Source of the DNA: Cyclina sinensis
Lineage: Eukaryota > Mollusca > Bivalvia > Venerida > Veneridae
Reading direction: 5' to 3'
Assembly (NCBI GenBank): GCA_012932295.1
Contig: JAAONU010000013.1
Location: 40,810,627 to 40,874,626 of the forward strand
DNA: 64,000 bases
Part shown: piece by piece, positions 35,701 to 47,539 of the stretch
Layout: every line of letters begins with the position of its first letter
How positions within the stretch are numbered: the stretch's first letter is position 1
The notes under the pieces: generated by a model
Seen by the model: only the letters and a program-made list of their open reading frames with translations
Databases searched by the model: none
What the model was told of the DNA's origin: nothing
Translations under genes and position numbers: made by a program

Positions 35701-38700
35701 TACTAGATCAGTAAATCTTTCAGTTTCTGTCAAGTCTGAAAATCAAAACTACAGTTTGATAAAGTTGCTCGGTAATGGCATTCGAGTATGGTATTTTGTA
35801 GAGAACGCGGCTTTAAGAGAGGAACATGTCAAAGTTGTTGCGGGGATAATCAGTCAAGTCAAGTCAACCACTTTTAGGACAAGAAGCGTATTTCGCGGTG
35901 TTGAAAGCGTTTATTATTGATTAATACACCATCAGTAAGGTGTATGCAACAGATCGGATGAAGAGTAGAGCACTTAGAAGTCCACATACCCGCATCAATT
36001 TTGTAAGATTTACACAAATATAGCAGATTGACAAACCGAAAAACAATCAGTGAAAAAAGTAAACTGACGCAATTACGTATTTATCATTTAATGGCAAGTC
36101 TTGTCTTCAGACTGGTCTCTGTGTTATTTTTGTCTTGATGATACTGTACATCAGAACGGTGCTATTATAGCATGTCAATACGAAACATACTACTTACCTA
36201 TTCGCAAAAATTAAGAGCGATCTTGTTAAAATAATAATAAAACAGATGAGGCACGCAAACAGAATGTTTTTGTACCACTTATAGCACACTATCAGCTAAC
36301 AAGGATAGAATAGAATAGAACCACGTTTGTGTATTCTCATTAGCTTCATAGTCTACAAAAAGCAAGGAACTACACAATACTATCAAGAAAACAAGACTGG
36401 AAGATATTCTGAAGATATTATATATTGAAGAGTACAAATTAATCTATAAAATCGTGTGAAGCAGACGAATAATTCATGAACTGTTGACATGTCAAGGCTA
36501 CAGCTTCTTCTGTGAAGAAATGGATGACTTTCTTTTCAAGAAGTAAATGTATAGGAATTTTTTATGAGTTTCTGCTTCTGTTATCCATGTGACGTTATTT
36601 AGGTCATTTTGAAAGGGCCATTAATCAGAGCAACATTATATTATTCTGGAGGAAAAAAGAGGTGTACCAAAGTTTGAATCTCATTACTTTTGATTTAATG
36701 TTTTCGCAAAAATGTAACTGAATTCCATTTACTTCATTACAATTTACATAAAATGCAAAATTCACTAATTCATTCATTCATTCATTCATTCATTTTCATG
36801 TTTTGATAAAAAGACAAGGACGAGACATGAATATGAGACTCGTACGAGGCAAATGCAAATAATCATGTCACATAAGCAATCAACATCATTGCAGAAAGGG
36901 AATTCTGTTACTTGTCTCTATAGGTGTGTAAAAGAGGCGAGACTGCTAGAGAGAAAAAAAAAACTTAAGTGTCGTACAAAACGCTTAAGTTTAGTATTTA
37001 AGCTGATTAGGTTCTAATTAGGTTCTGTACAAAATACATTTAAATAAATTCTGATTTGGTGCTCTCAAAGCCGACTTCAGATAGTTGCTCTATCCAATAA
37101 AGAATAATTGCTATTATTTCATTCTCTCAAAATGTGATAGACTGCAGACTTTAAATCGATGTCTGCGTCTGCTAATCTAAGCTGTGCTTTGGTTATTGCT
37201 AAGATACCGAATGTGAAAGTTTTTTCGTGCATGGAATGCAAGCTTTGTCTCAGGAGATTCTTCTATCAAGTAAGCCGTCACCAAGCAGACTATTTCTGTA
37301 ATACAGACAATGAAGTACAAAATTTTGTGTCAGTTTTAATATACTTATACACACATCCTGCCGCACTAACCTCAAATAACTTACCTATACTTTTTCTTTC
37401 AGTGATGCTAGGTGCCATCAAGATTATAGATAAATTGCTAATGAAATTTTAAAACCAGTCGAATTTAAAAGAATGAGATATACCTTAGATTCAAAGTTTG
37501 ACTTCAAATAAATGTTGTGATTTTTTTATAAATCGTGTGTGTGAAATAACGAATTGTAAAAGGCCGGGTTGACCCAGACATCATTTATTTTATTAGTTTT
37601 TTTATCGTTCGCATTTAGCTAATTTAGACAAGATATCAACATTGTATGTCTCAAATGTCCAATAAATGTACAGCTGTTCACACCAAGTCTTCTCAAAAAT
37701 GTATTTATAACAGATCAACTTCATCTTTAAAACGAGTAATAACCTAAAAACAGAACAAAGATTCTATTTCTTCATTACTGAAGGTCTACGTATGATGTCT
37801 GCTGTTCGTAAATTATTTAGATGTTTAGTGGTTAAAAAATTTCAATATTAAATATTGAAATATAATATCTTCATATTGAATTTACATACATTATTTCAAC
37901 ATATTTTAGATAATTGTTCACTTTTGTATTCATTTTTTTTTTGCAGAAAAAAAATCAGAATTATTATGCAACTAAGTCACATCCATTTTTGAACACTTAA
38001 GGTTGTTATATATGCTAACGAATTAATATGTTATTAATTTCCCTTTGGAAAATGCTAGCATAATTATGTGCAAATATTTTAACGTTTAAATAACGTACTG
38101 TAAATTTACACATTAGTTTATATTTTTTACTCCATAATGTACATTTTTCCTAAAAACAAAAATAAAAGAAAACTGAATCTTAACTGACAGAAGCTATTGA
38201 GGATAGGCCTTTCAGAGTACATTCTGTGACTTACCCTAAGGTACTATATAAGGGAGATAACCTAAAACAATGTAATGATATCCTGCTTAATGGATTTTGT
38301 TAGGTAATCCTAATCCATATATTAAATGAAAAATAATTGATAGTCAGAAGAAGGAGATATGTTCATTTTTACCTTTAGGCATACAGACACTTAAAGTTGT
38401 GATAAAAATGGCACAACAACTTCCCATATCAAAACTATTATAAATGCAGTTTGCCTGTTTTACTAAAGTTTGACTGATATCTTGGCATAAGGTAGTTTTT
38501 CTTTCAGGATCAATCACAGTAACATAATTTATAGTAAAAAATACAAGCTAAACTTTAAAAAAAATCTAAGTAATTTCCGGATAAAGTTTATATACAGTGG
38601 TACATATGTATGATACTTGATGGTGTAAACATGTCTATAATGGACTCTCGCTAAGAATTGCATAAAACATTATTGAATACAATTGCCAAACCGTGACGTG

Positions 38701-39289
38701 CCGAACAGCTGTGTTGGACAAACCCAATGCGAACAGGAAGACGTAATAATTGTGTTGATTTGATTTCAGTTGAACACATTTAGTCCATTTGTTGTTGTTG
38801 TTGTTTTCGCAATTTAATTTATTCATTCTTTGACAATTTTACACATTTATATTTCACAAGGACAACGACAGACCACCCCTAGGGACAACGTTTTGATGCT
38901 AAAATAAAGACCTTATCACTTGCCCAGTTCGTGCATGTGTCAACACAATGTCTGTGCACTGTGATTTTATACAATGTTTGTCTCATGAGTTTTAAATGAA
39001 CGAAGCCCCAGGACCGGGGCCAGCAAACTGAACGGCTATCTTTGTTTATGATAGAAGTTACAAAAAAAATCTTTGAATTGTCAATTTATACATTATTCTG
39101 CGTTTTTTCATGATCTTCCGATAGTAACGTTTACTAAGATAACTAAAGCAAATATGTTTCGAAATGGTTTTATCTCATATGGGTATGGAAGGCAATTATC
39201 GTCACTAAATATGTCTTTTGGATAGGATATATCCGGTCAAAATTGGGAACATGTTCTCCCGGAAGTAACCGCAGAAAAACACACTGCAT
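32701..39289. other. Intronic stretch, no gene recognised
   Basis: AT-rich with a short (ATTC)n microsatellite at 36769-36794. The largest ORF is 35594-35920 (108 codons), with no recognised domain, signal peptide or splice support. One at 37159-37452 has a Cys-x2-Cys-x2-Cys cluster but no domain. GCCCC-aggacc-GGGGC at about 39005-39020 is a small GC hairpin. Confidence 0.5.
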
Positions 39290-39375
39290 CCGTAAGCTTC
39301 AGTGTTTCTTGCTGTTTTCATAGAAACTTTCTATCCTAATACAGTCCCGCCGAGGCGGGCCGGAATAATATTAAA
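39290..39375. repeat. Hairpin-ended repeat, copy 2
   Basis: TTCTTGCTGTTTTCATAGAA, CTATCCTAATACAG and the hairpin CCCGCC-GAG-GCGGG (39345-39359), then CCGGAATAAT, align with 2052-2115 (GTTTTCGTTGCTTTTCAA, CTATCGTAATAC, GCTCGC-TGAG-GCGAGC, GGCATAATG). The stem sequences differ between copies, but base pairing is kept. Confidence 0.45.
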
Positions 39376-40634
39376 AAGATTAGGATATGCCTGTTTAAAG
39401 TGGGTCAATTCAATTTACCTAAAAAATTTGAAAGTAGTCACTTGTGCAAGTAAATTTGTATGGGTATCAATCATGCTAAACAGCGTTGTATGGCAAATGT
39501 TTTATTCTTATGACATCAAATGACGTCATTTTCCAGCGTCACAAGATTCCTTCAGAAATATCTAAAGAAAAGTATTATTATCAGAAAATAAGAGTACTTC
39601 ATATCCAAAACAAAACGCCTTCTATTAAACCAGTTACCTGCATGACAAACTTAACTTTTTGTGCCATTAAAATCAAAAACTTATAATATGTAACTCAACA
39701 AGGCAACTCGTTCATGAAATAGCCGGAAGTCTGAAAGTCTACACATATAAAACAAAATACCCTTAAAAACTTCACAACAGATTTTACCGCAAGCATTGTC
39801 TTATGCTGTATTGCTATACACTGGTGAAAATGTAGTTGTACATCTTTCTTAAAATTTGCAAATGCGAAGGTACCATGGACATTGCTTCATTGTTGGATTT
39901 CTTGCCAAAGAGTATTGATTTGTACTGAAACCATGTAAATGCGAATAATATCCGTTTCAATATCGTTTTGTTGCTAGCCCATTCTAATATGGTAATTTTG
40001 CAGTAGTAATTTGTTTATCATTAACTATGAGACCGTTTTTTCACAAGTCGTCTGTTTTTCTAAACACGTGTAATTGCATATATTCGTTTTGTGCGTTGTA
40101 CAATCTTTAATGCATCGTACAGAGCAATGATGGCTCGAGGGAAGATTTGTTTTTATACGTTGCTATGTTTTGTATTTTCCTATGTAAATGATGAATAATA
40201 TTCATTCGTTAGATGTTAAAATCTGCATACGCCTGTTTTTAACAAGCTTCAGTTATATATGGATGTCATTTAATTGATTTGATTGAGCTTAACTGCATCG
40301 AACATCACCTAAAACACAAAGCTGGAAATTGATAAAAATGCAAGGAACCATAACTAACAGACTAAGAAATACAACAAGATAGCAATGTTTAACAAAACAA
40401 CTTCACTATTAAAGAGTTTTTAACGTAAGGTAACATAGGTAACATTTTGCCAAGATACGAAATAAAACTTACAAACCGTGTTCAGTGTAACACATAATGT
40501 ATGCAACAGTTACAAGAATCCGAGTCATATCAGGCGAGCAATTTACTCTTACCATCATTCCTGGGAAGGACCACTAATGGACATCCTTTTTCCATAAGTT
40601 TGCTAACTTTCTCGCATTGATGTTAAATGGTCTA
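39376..40634. other. Intronic stretch, no gene recognised
   Basis: AT-rich; chance ORFs only. Confidence 0.5.
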
Positions 40635-40925
40635 TAGCATGACCATCTATCAGTAAAGCCCCTCGCAGTTATTAATGTATCTTTTCGAGCTGACCGGTCG
40701 CATTATTGGTCAATCGTCGGTAGCGGGACTCGAACCCATGACCATCCATCAGTAATAGGTTAAGCAGTTTGAAGTCAGCGACCATGGAGACGGATCATAG
40801 ATGTCGTTTTTCACGATATTAATGTATTTATTCTTTTCTTTTCGAGTTGACTGATCACTGGTACCTGATGCCAAAAAGGGTTTAGGGAATGTGCAGGATT
40901 CAGACTGCCCCACTCAAAATGTGGT
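40635..40925 (-). repeat. SINE-like composite with tRNA-type B box
   Basis: On the minus strand GGGTTCGAGTCCCGCTACC (about 40722-40740) fits a pol III B box. A weak A-box-like TGGTCGCTGACTTC lies upstream at about 40772-40785. TGACCATCTATCAGTAA (40639) and TGACCATCCATCAGTAA (40740), and two copies of ATTAATGTAT..CTTTTCGAG (40672 and 40820), show a partial tandem duplication. The end (40899-40925, plus strand) matches the repeat at 2822-2905. No tRNA cloverleaf was drawn, so SINE is the better call. Confidence 0.5.
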
Positions 40926-41397
40926 CTTGTTTTTTTTTCATGCATAGAATAAAGTGCAGTTCATTCGAAGACCAGTAGAAGTGTATGCGGGGCAGTAGGG
41001 AATGTTTCCTCTTATCTCAACGCATCTCGAAAGCATACAATTTTATACTCAATTCTAAATAAGTTTTATCAGCTTTTCTGTTATCTAATGATACTTTCAA
41101 TGTCGACATTTCGTGATAAAGTCAAATGATGTATGACCTAGAAATTCCCAGGTAGTTTTATAATGAGTATGTATCTCGTTAGAATAACAAAGTCATCTAA
41201 CTAATTTTCCAAGCAGTATAAATGGTGTAAAACTCTTATTTTATACAGCTTTTGTTTTTACATCTTAGAGTTTTTTTGAGTTGTTTTTTTTTGTCCAGTT
41301 TCCCCTTCAATTCTTTTCTCAAGAGCCATTTAGAACACTGACTATAATTTACTAAACGTACTATAACTTTATAACATTAAATCAAAGCTAGTAATGC
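40926..41397. other. Intronic stretch before the 17-bp satellite
   Basis: AT-rich with no gene or strong repeat recognised. Confidence 0.5.
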
Positions 41398-43395
41398 CAG
41401 GTTGCTCCACATACATATTTGCTCCACATAGATAACTACTCAACACTTATAACTACTCAACATAAATACCGACTCCACATAGATAACTACTCAACACTGA
41501 TACCGACTCCACACAGATAACTACTCCACACTGATACCTACTCCACATAGATAACTACTCTACACTGATACCGACTCCACACAGATAACTACTCCACACT
41601 GATACCGACTCCACATAGATTATACTACTCCACACTGATACCGACTCCACATATATAACTACTCCACACTGATACCGACTCCACATATATAACTACTCCA
41701 CACTGATACCGACTCCACATAGATAACTACTCCACACTGATACCGACTCCACATAGATAACTACTCCACAGAGATAACAACTCCACACAGATAACTACTC
41801 TAATTAGATAACTTCTCCACATAGATAACTACTCTACATAGATAACTACTGCACATAGATAACTACTCCACATAGATAACAACTCCATACTGACATCCAC
41901 ATAAATAACTACTCCACATAAATACCTACTCCACATAAATACCTACTCCACCTAGATAACTACTCCGTATAAATACCTACTCCACCTAGATAACTACTCC
42001 ACATAAATACCTACTCCACATAGATACCTACTCCACATAAATACCTACTCCACCTAGATAACTACTCCACATAAATACCTACTCCACCTAGATACCTACT
42101 CCCCATAAATACCTACTCCACCTAGATACCTACTCCACATAAATACCTACTCCACCTAGATACCTACTCCACATAAATACCTACTCCACCTAGATAACTA
42201 CTCCACATAAATACCTACTCCACCTAGATAACTACTCCACATAAATACCTACTCCACCTAGATAACTACTCCATATAAATACCTACTCCACCTAGATACC
42301 TACTCCACATAAATACCTACTCCACCTAGATACCTACTCCACATAAATAACTACTCTACATAGATAACTACTGCACATAGATACCTACTCCACATAAATA
42401 CCTACTTTACCTAGATAACTACTCCACATAAATACCTACTCCACATAGATTACTACTCCACATAGATAACTACTCCACATAGATAACTACTCCACAAAGA
42501 TACCTACTCCACAAAGATACCTTCTCCACGTAGATACCTACTCCACATAGATAATTACTTCACATAGATAACTACTCCACATAGATAACTACTCCACACT
42601 GATACCTACTCCACATAGATAACTACTCCACACTGATACCTACTCCACATAGATAACTACTCCACATAGATAACTACTACACACTGATACCTACTCCACA
42701 TAGATAACTACTCCACACTGATACCTACTTCACATAAATACCTACTCCACATAGATAATTACTTCATATAGATAACTACTCCACATAGATAACTACTCCA
42801 CACTGATACCTACTCCACAAAGATAACTACTCCACATAGATAACTTCTCTACATAGATAACGACTTCACATAGATAACTACTCTACAAAGATACCTACTC
42901 CACATAGATAACTACTCCACATAGATAACTACTCTACTACATAGATAACGACTTCACATAGATAACTATTCCACAAAGATAACTACTCCACATAGATAAC
43001 GACTTCACATAGATAACAACTCTACAAAGATAACTGCTCCACGTAGATAACTACTCCACACTGATAACTGCTCCACAAAGAAAAATGCTTCACATAGATA
43101 ACTACTCCACATAGATAACTACTCCAAACTGATAACGACTCCACATAGATAACTACTCCACACTGATACCTACTCCACGTAGATAACTACTCCACATAGA
43201 TAAATAATCCATTCTGATAACTATTCCACAAAGATAATTTCTCCACAAAGATAACTACTCTACATAGATAACTTCCCTAATTATATAACTACTCCACATA
43301 GATAACTACTCCACACTGATACCTACTCCACATAGATAACTACTCCACATAGATAACTACTCCACACTGATAATTACTCCATCCAGATAGATAGC
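41398..43395. repeat. 17-bp minisatellite, about 115 copies
   Basis: The unit CTACTCCACATAGATAA and variants (CTGATACC, AAATACC, CACCTAG) repeat with 17-bp spacing across 2 kb. Blocks have their own higher-order pattern. Around 41480-41760 two variants alternate (CACACTGATACCGACTC with CACATAGATAACTACTC), and around 41900-42340 a different pair (CACATAAATACCTACTC with CACCTAGATAACTACTC), giving 34-bp dimers. The right half is mostly monomeric. Rare 1-3 bp indels break the phase. Not coding. Confidence 0.97.
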
Positions 43396-43902
43396 TACTA
43401 AACAAAAATGTCATAGATTGCTACAATGTTTATCTAAAGGTCCGTTCGACGGATTCTTACAAGTCCGGTGTACAACAAAGGAAGTGTTTCCTGATATGAT
43501 TATAACCAGTTCATAACTGAATGCTACCATTACAAGTCTTATTCGCTTCACTTTGAGTGTGCCATGTTCTGTTTTAAAATTGCTATCTGATTTCGCAAAT
43601 TTGATCTTAAAAATACAATGTCAAATAATAACAAACAGCAAAAGTTCTGGTTCAATCGTATACAGAATACAGAAAAAAGAACAATTATTCTATCGTTATG
43701 TCATTGTTGAATTAAATTCGAATATTTAAAATGTCAGATATAGGTTTTCCACTGTCAAACCGTTACATGTCTATATTTTCTGGTTCCCTGTCGGAAACTA
43801 GAATAATAACTGTTACAATCTATCTAAACAATCAGTTAATCGATATTACGGTATTTAAAAACTCATAATAAATATTGGTTCCGTTTTGTTCTGACGTATA
43901 TA
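43396..43902. other. Short unique spacer between minisatellite and mariner
   Basis: No gene or repeat seen. It ends with the TA target dinucleotide at 43901-43902. Confidence 0.6.
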
Positions 43903-43931
43903 CGAGGGGTGATTCAAAAGTTCGCGGAATT
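43903..43931 (+). repeat. Mariner 5' terminal inverted repeat
   Basis: 29 bp, identical to the reverse complement of the 3' end. It is the expected transposase binding site. Confidence 0.97.
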
Positions 43932-44258
43932 TATCTCTAAATCATTTATTTTTTCACCGAATCACATTAAATTTCGCATAAATATAATTCAACGTATTTT
44001 AACTAACATTTTCGTTTAGTTTATGGAATATGTGTAACCGGAAGAATATAAATGGTCTCCATAGCAACCACGGTTAGGTGACTTGAAGCAGGCCAAAATA
44101 TTTCGTTTTACTAATTCACTTCAGACGATAGTATGTTTTCAAATGTTGCTCAATTTTGGCGCGAACGTAACTGACGTTAGAATGACGTGTTGACGTCATT
44201 TCCTATAATTTTGATTACATTACGTTGAACCGTTACTCCACAGCAGCGAGTTGTCGCC

Positions 44259-44963
44259 ATGTCTTCAACTTCTTCCGCGACGTCAACAAGTGAATTGGAG
44301 CTACGCGCAGTTGTGAAATTTTGTGTTGGACTCAAACTTACACCAGTTGAGACGTTGAATCAAATTAAAAACTCGCATACATTACAACCTTGTGGTAAAT
44401 CGTTTGTCTACAAATGGCATGAGCGATTTCGGAACGGCAGAAAATCGGTACTTGATGACGATAGAGCAGGTAGACCAGCATCCGCTATGACGACGAGCAA
44501 CGCAACGTTAGTGAGAGAGCTTTTGGACAACGACCGGCGCTTAACGGTTAGGGGTATTGCAGAGGAACTCTCCCTATCGTATTCTACTGTGCAACGAATT
44601 CTTACAGAAGAGCTAAATATGTCCAAAGTATCTGCGCGTTGGGTGCCCAGACTTCTGACTGATGAAAACAAGCAGCGGAGGTTAGAATGTTCTCAGCAAT
44701 TTCTGGATCTGTACGACGCACAGGGTGACGAGTTTTTGGACAAAATCATCACGACAGACGAGACATGGTTATACCATTATGATCCAGAGTCGAAACAGCA
44801 GTCGTCCGTCTGGAAGTCACCAGACACACCTCCACCAAAAAAGGCCAGGACAACACGCAGCTGCAAAAAGGAAATGTTCATCTTCTTCATGGATAGACAA
44901 GGGCTTTTGCTTCAACACAAGGTGCGCGACGGATGTACCGTAAATGCCGACTATTATTCAAAG
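44259..44963 (+). CDS. Mariner transposase, exon 1 (residues 1-235)
   Basis: It catalyses cut-and-paste transposition with a DDD metal-binding triad of the IS630-Tc1-mariner superfamily. From the ATG at 44259, residues about 13-60 (to KSFVYKWHERFRNG) and about 80-125 (LTVRGIAEELSLSYSTVQRI) form paired helix-turn-helix DNA-binding domains. WVPRLLT at 128-134 is the mariner linker signature. D167 in TTDETW is the first catalytic Asp. The exon ends TATTATTCAAAG|GTATGC at 44963 in phase 0. Without splicing the frame runs on only 17 codons to a stop at 45017. No internal stop or frameshift is present before that. Confidence 0.93.
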
Positions 44964-45148
44964 GTATGCCGCATTTTAGTCATACAAACGATCAACACTT
45001 ATATATTATTTTTATAACAAACTAATATTTTACAGTATGTATTGTTTCAAATAACAAAATATATAAAAATATTATTTAAAATGTGCCGCTTTTTACTTTC
45101 TTAAACTTAAATTATTTCATGTTTTCCCGTTTGTTTGTTTGACTTCAG
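44964..45148 (+). other. 185-bp intron in the mariner transposase gene
   Basis: It starts GTATGC and ends TTTGTTTGACTTCAG, preceded by a T-rich tract. It is much more AT-rich than the flanking exons, phase 0, and removing it joins residues K235 and V236 so that the conserved catalytic domain becomes continuous. Mariner genes are usually intronless, so this is unusual. The alternative is a small insertion that happens to have splice-like ends, but the sites are good and the join leaves no gap in the family pattern. Confidence 0.85.
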
Positions 45149-45550
45149 GTGCTTAGACGCGATCTGATACAGGCTCTGCGCCGCAAGCGCCCCCTGTTGG
45201 TACTGGATGATGTTATACTCCATCATGACAACGCTCCAGCACATCGGGCACAGAGTACAGAGTTAGAGATTTCACTGCTTGGTTTCAGTCTCTTACCACA
45301 TCCGCCGTACAGCCCGGATCTAGCACCGATGGACTTTCGTCTGTTTCCAGATATGAAGAGGGAACTCAGAGGCCAGAGATTTGAAACAACATTAGAGCTA
45401 CGCAATAAGGCTCGTGAAGTAATCTCTTCATTCAGTCAGGATTGGTTTAAGGTAACATTTATGCAATGGGTACAAAGGCATAGGAAGTGTGTAGCGACGG
45501 GCGGCGATTACGTCGAGAAGGTGAATCGTACGCTAGAATTTGACCGTTAG
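45149..45550 (+). CDS. Mariner transposase, exon 2 (residues 236-368)
   Basis: Begins GTG CTT AGA CGC right after the CAG acceptor, continuing YYSK-VLRRDLIQALRRKR. It carries HHDNAPAH with the second catalytic D262, and YSPDLAPMDF with the third at D297. That spacing, D-34-D, is the mariner hallmark. The first-to-second spacing is 94 residues. The C-terminus ends VNRTLEFDR-stop at 45550. The 368-residue spliced protein is near the family length of about 345, with a slightly long N-terminus. All three catalytic residues are present, so activity is plausible. Confidence 0.93.
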   Translation: MLRRDLIQALRRKRPLLVLDDVILHHDNAPAHRAQSTELEISLLGFSLLPHPPYSPDLAPMDFRLFPDMKRELRGQRFETTLELRNKAREVISSFSQDWFKVTFMQWVQRHRKCVATGGDYVEKVNRTLEFDR

Positions 45551-45731
45551 TGACGTCGACGTCGTGATGGCGTGCGTCAAGTGCCGGTCATGTATACAAT
45601 TCAAATATGTACAAACGATTTATTAGTAAATGTATTTCAATGAGATTACGGCTCTGCTTTAGTATTGAGTAAACGTATCGAGTGATGTAATTTTTGTGTT
45701 TGTATTGTCTTTTCCGTTCTAGTAATAAAGC

Positions 45732-45760
45732 AATTCCGCGAACTTTTGAATCACCCCTCG
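45732..45760 (-). repeat. Mariner 3' terminal inverted repeat
   Basis: 29 bp, perfect reverse complement of 43903-43931. It directly follows the AATAAA-containing 3' UTR. Confidence 0.97.
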
Positions 45761-45762
45761 TA

Positions 45763-46489
45763 CAATAGATATACTGCAAAGTTTTTAGATGTAGATCCAT
45801 AGGGCGCAGTAATTGAGAATTTAATACAGTATCACCGCAGCCATCATAAATCATACTGCGTAATCAAATCTTATACAAGACCTTACAGTTTTACTCAATT
45901 AGCATTGATTCCATACAGTCTCCATACAGTCTCCATACAGTCTCCTTTCATTTTGATATAGTTATAACAATCGAAGAGACTTAGTCTCAAGAAGTTTGTT
46001 TTTTTCAATTCATCTATAACATTTATTTTATAAAACATGAAATTTGTGGAGAGCTCTATCCGACAGGCTAGATGCCATGGCCTGTATCACAAAATACATC
46101 TCAAGACTTCATCTATGAGCATGGGATCAAATCTAACAAAATTCTGTGACCACACGATTCCTTTTATTATGAAATAGCATTAATTGTGATACATGTATTA
46201 AAAAGTGAAACTTTAGCACACTTAGAGCGATATATGTGTCGAAGTCTGAATAAAAGATAACTTAAATTGAAACAATACAGAATAAGCAAGCAGACAAACA
46301 GTAAACGCTAACGAGCTCATTAAAAACAGAGGAAAGATTCAGCACACAAACATATCAACAATAAATTATTCAGCATTAAATAAATGAATTTCATTTACAA
46401 ACTAAGTACACTAAAATACCAACAGGCTTACTTTTTGTTACAACTATATTTCTTACAAGCATTCCAGTTATTCCAAGAGCTAAATACAA
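45763..46489. other. Intronic stretch with a short tandem repeat
   Basis: TCCATACAGTC is repeated three times at 45910-45944. Otherwise no gene is seen. Confidence 0.6.
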
Positions 46490-46915
46490 ACCTATGTCTG
46501 TTAAACTGCAGAAAACATCAACGCTGTTACCAACTTACAAGCATTCAAATTATTCCAAGAGCTAAATACAACCCTATGTCTGTCAATCTGCAGAAAATAC
46601 AACCCTATGTCTGTTAATCTGCAGAAAATACAACCTTATGTCTGTTAATCTGCAGAAAATACAACCTTTTGTCTGTCAATCTGCAGAAAATACAACCCTA
46701 TGTCTGTCAATCTGCAGAAAATACAACCCTATGTCTGTTAATCTGCAGAAAATACAACCTTATGTCTGTTAATCTGCAGAAAATAAAAAACCTATGTCTG
46801 TTAATCTGCAGAAAATACAACCCTTTGTCTGTTAATCTGCAGAATATACAACCCTATGTCTGTTGATCCGCAGAAAATACAATCCTTTGTCTGTTAATCT
46901 GCAGAAAACATCAAC
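46490..46915. repeat. 31-bp tandem array, about 12 copies
   Basis: The unit carries CCTATGTCTGTTAATCTGCAG followed by AAAATACAA, with a PstI-type CTGCAG in each. It is preceded at 46450-46560 by a longer, diverged duplication (TTACAAGCATTC, TATTCCAAGAGCTAAATACAA occurring twice). ORFs at 46384-46866 are only the repeat read in shifting frames, because 31 is not a multiple of three. Confidence 0.95.
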
Positions 46916-47539
46916 CCTGTCACTAACTTGATGATACATCAACTAAATTTAAATTTCCTAGGGTCACTTGAGTAGACATCGGACACTAGGCAGATTATAA
47001 TGTATTCTAGACAAGAAGAATGTCACATGACTGTCTGATAAAAATTTAGATGTACGTTGTAGGAAATAAGCAGTAAATCCTGTCACTTAAGTATATATTA
47101 TCTTTGCAAGTGAAACTTTCTCTCTAAGCCAAGTCAGGGACTTTAAATATCTAATGTTCAAGATCTCGGGTAATTTAGCACTTGAAATAAATCTTGATTG
47201 GGATACAGTAAAAAAAGGCCATTTTTATTAAGACGTCTTGAGAGAGATCGCGGAACTTCTGTATTTGGAAAACGGTAATTGGCTATCTGTTCTCGTCATT
47301 TTTTCATTGATACAAGATGTTATAGTTAATTGAACAGCGATTTTACATTGCGAATGTGACTTTTATCCTATTTTCTTGATACGTGAAAGTTTGTAGCTGA
47401 CAGGCCTTTTAAATATATCATTTGTCTTAGATTTTAAACAGAAAAGACCATTGTTGTTTGATTTTCTCAAAAAAAATGTCAGCATAAATTTCATTTATTC
47501 CTGTATGATTAACTATATTGTCTCGTCTATGCTAAAGTC
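46916..47539. other. Intronic stretch, no gene recognised
   Basis: AT-rich unique sequence. Confidence 0.5.

Larger units (their letters stand above)
43903..45760 (+). mobile_element. Complete mariner-family transposon, 1,858 bp
   Basis: A 29-bp terminal inverted repeat starting CGAGGGGTGATTCAAAAG (43903-43931) is perfectly matched at 45732-45760. Both ends are flanked by TA (43901-43902 and 45761-45762), the expected mariner target duplication. Inside are a TATA-like word (44047), a two-exon transposase and an AATAAA at 45724-45729, eight bases inside the 3' end of the interior and next to the TIR. Identical TIRs and an intact reading frame argue for recent insertion. It is on the strand opposite to the host scaffold gene. 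Confidence 0.97.

Noticed and set aside
35594..35920. 108-codon plus-strand ORF
   Set aside because: No recognised domain, no splice sites I could defend and AT-rich composition like the background; kept as an unassigned ORF only.
37159..37452. Possible small zinc-finger exon (MECKLCLRR)
   Set aside because: Only one Cys cluster, without the spaced second pair, and no splice support.
40700..40800. tRNA gene on the minus strand
   Set aside because: A B box is present, but no cloverleaf with a paired acceptor stem could be drawn; better explained as a SINE-like repeat.
41398..43395. CRISPR or protein repeat
   Set aside because: Continuous 17-bp minisatellite with no spacers and many stops (TAG, TAA) in each unit.
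46384..46866. ORFs repeating a SVNLQKIQPYVC peptide
   Set aside because: The product of a 31-bp noncoding tandem array; the frame changes with each unit and there is no start or domain.
46490..46915. CRISPR-like array
   Set aside because: Units are contiguous with no unique spacers, in a eukaryotic intron.
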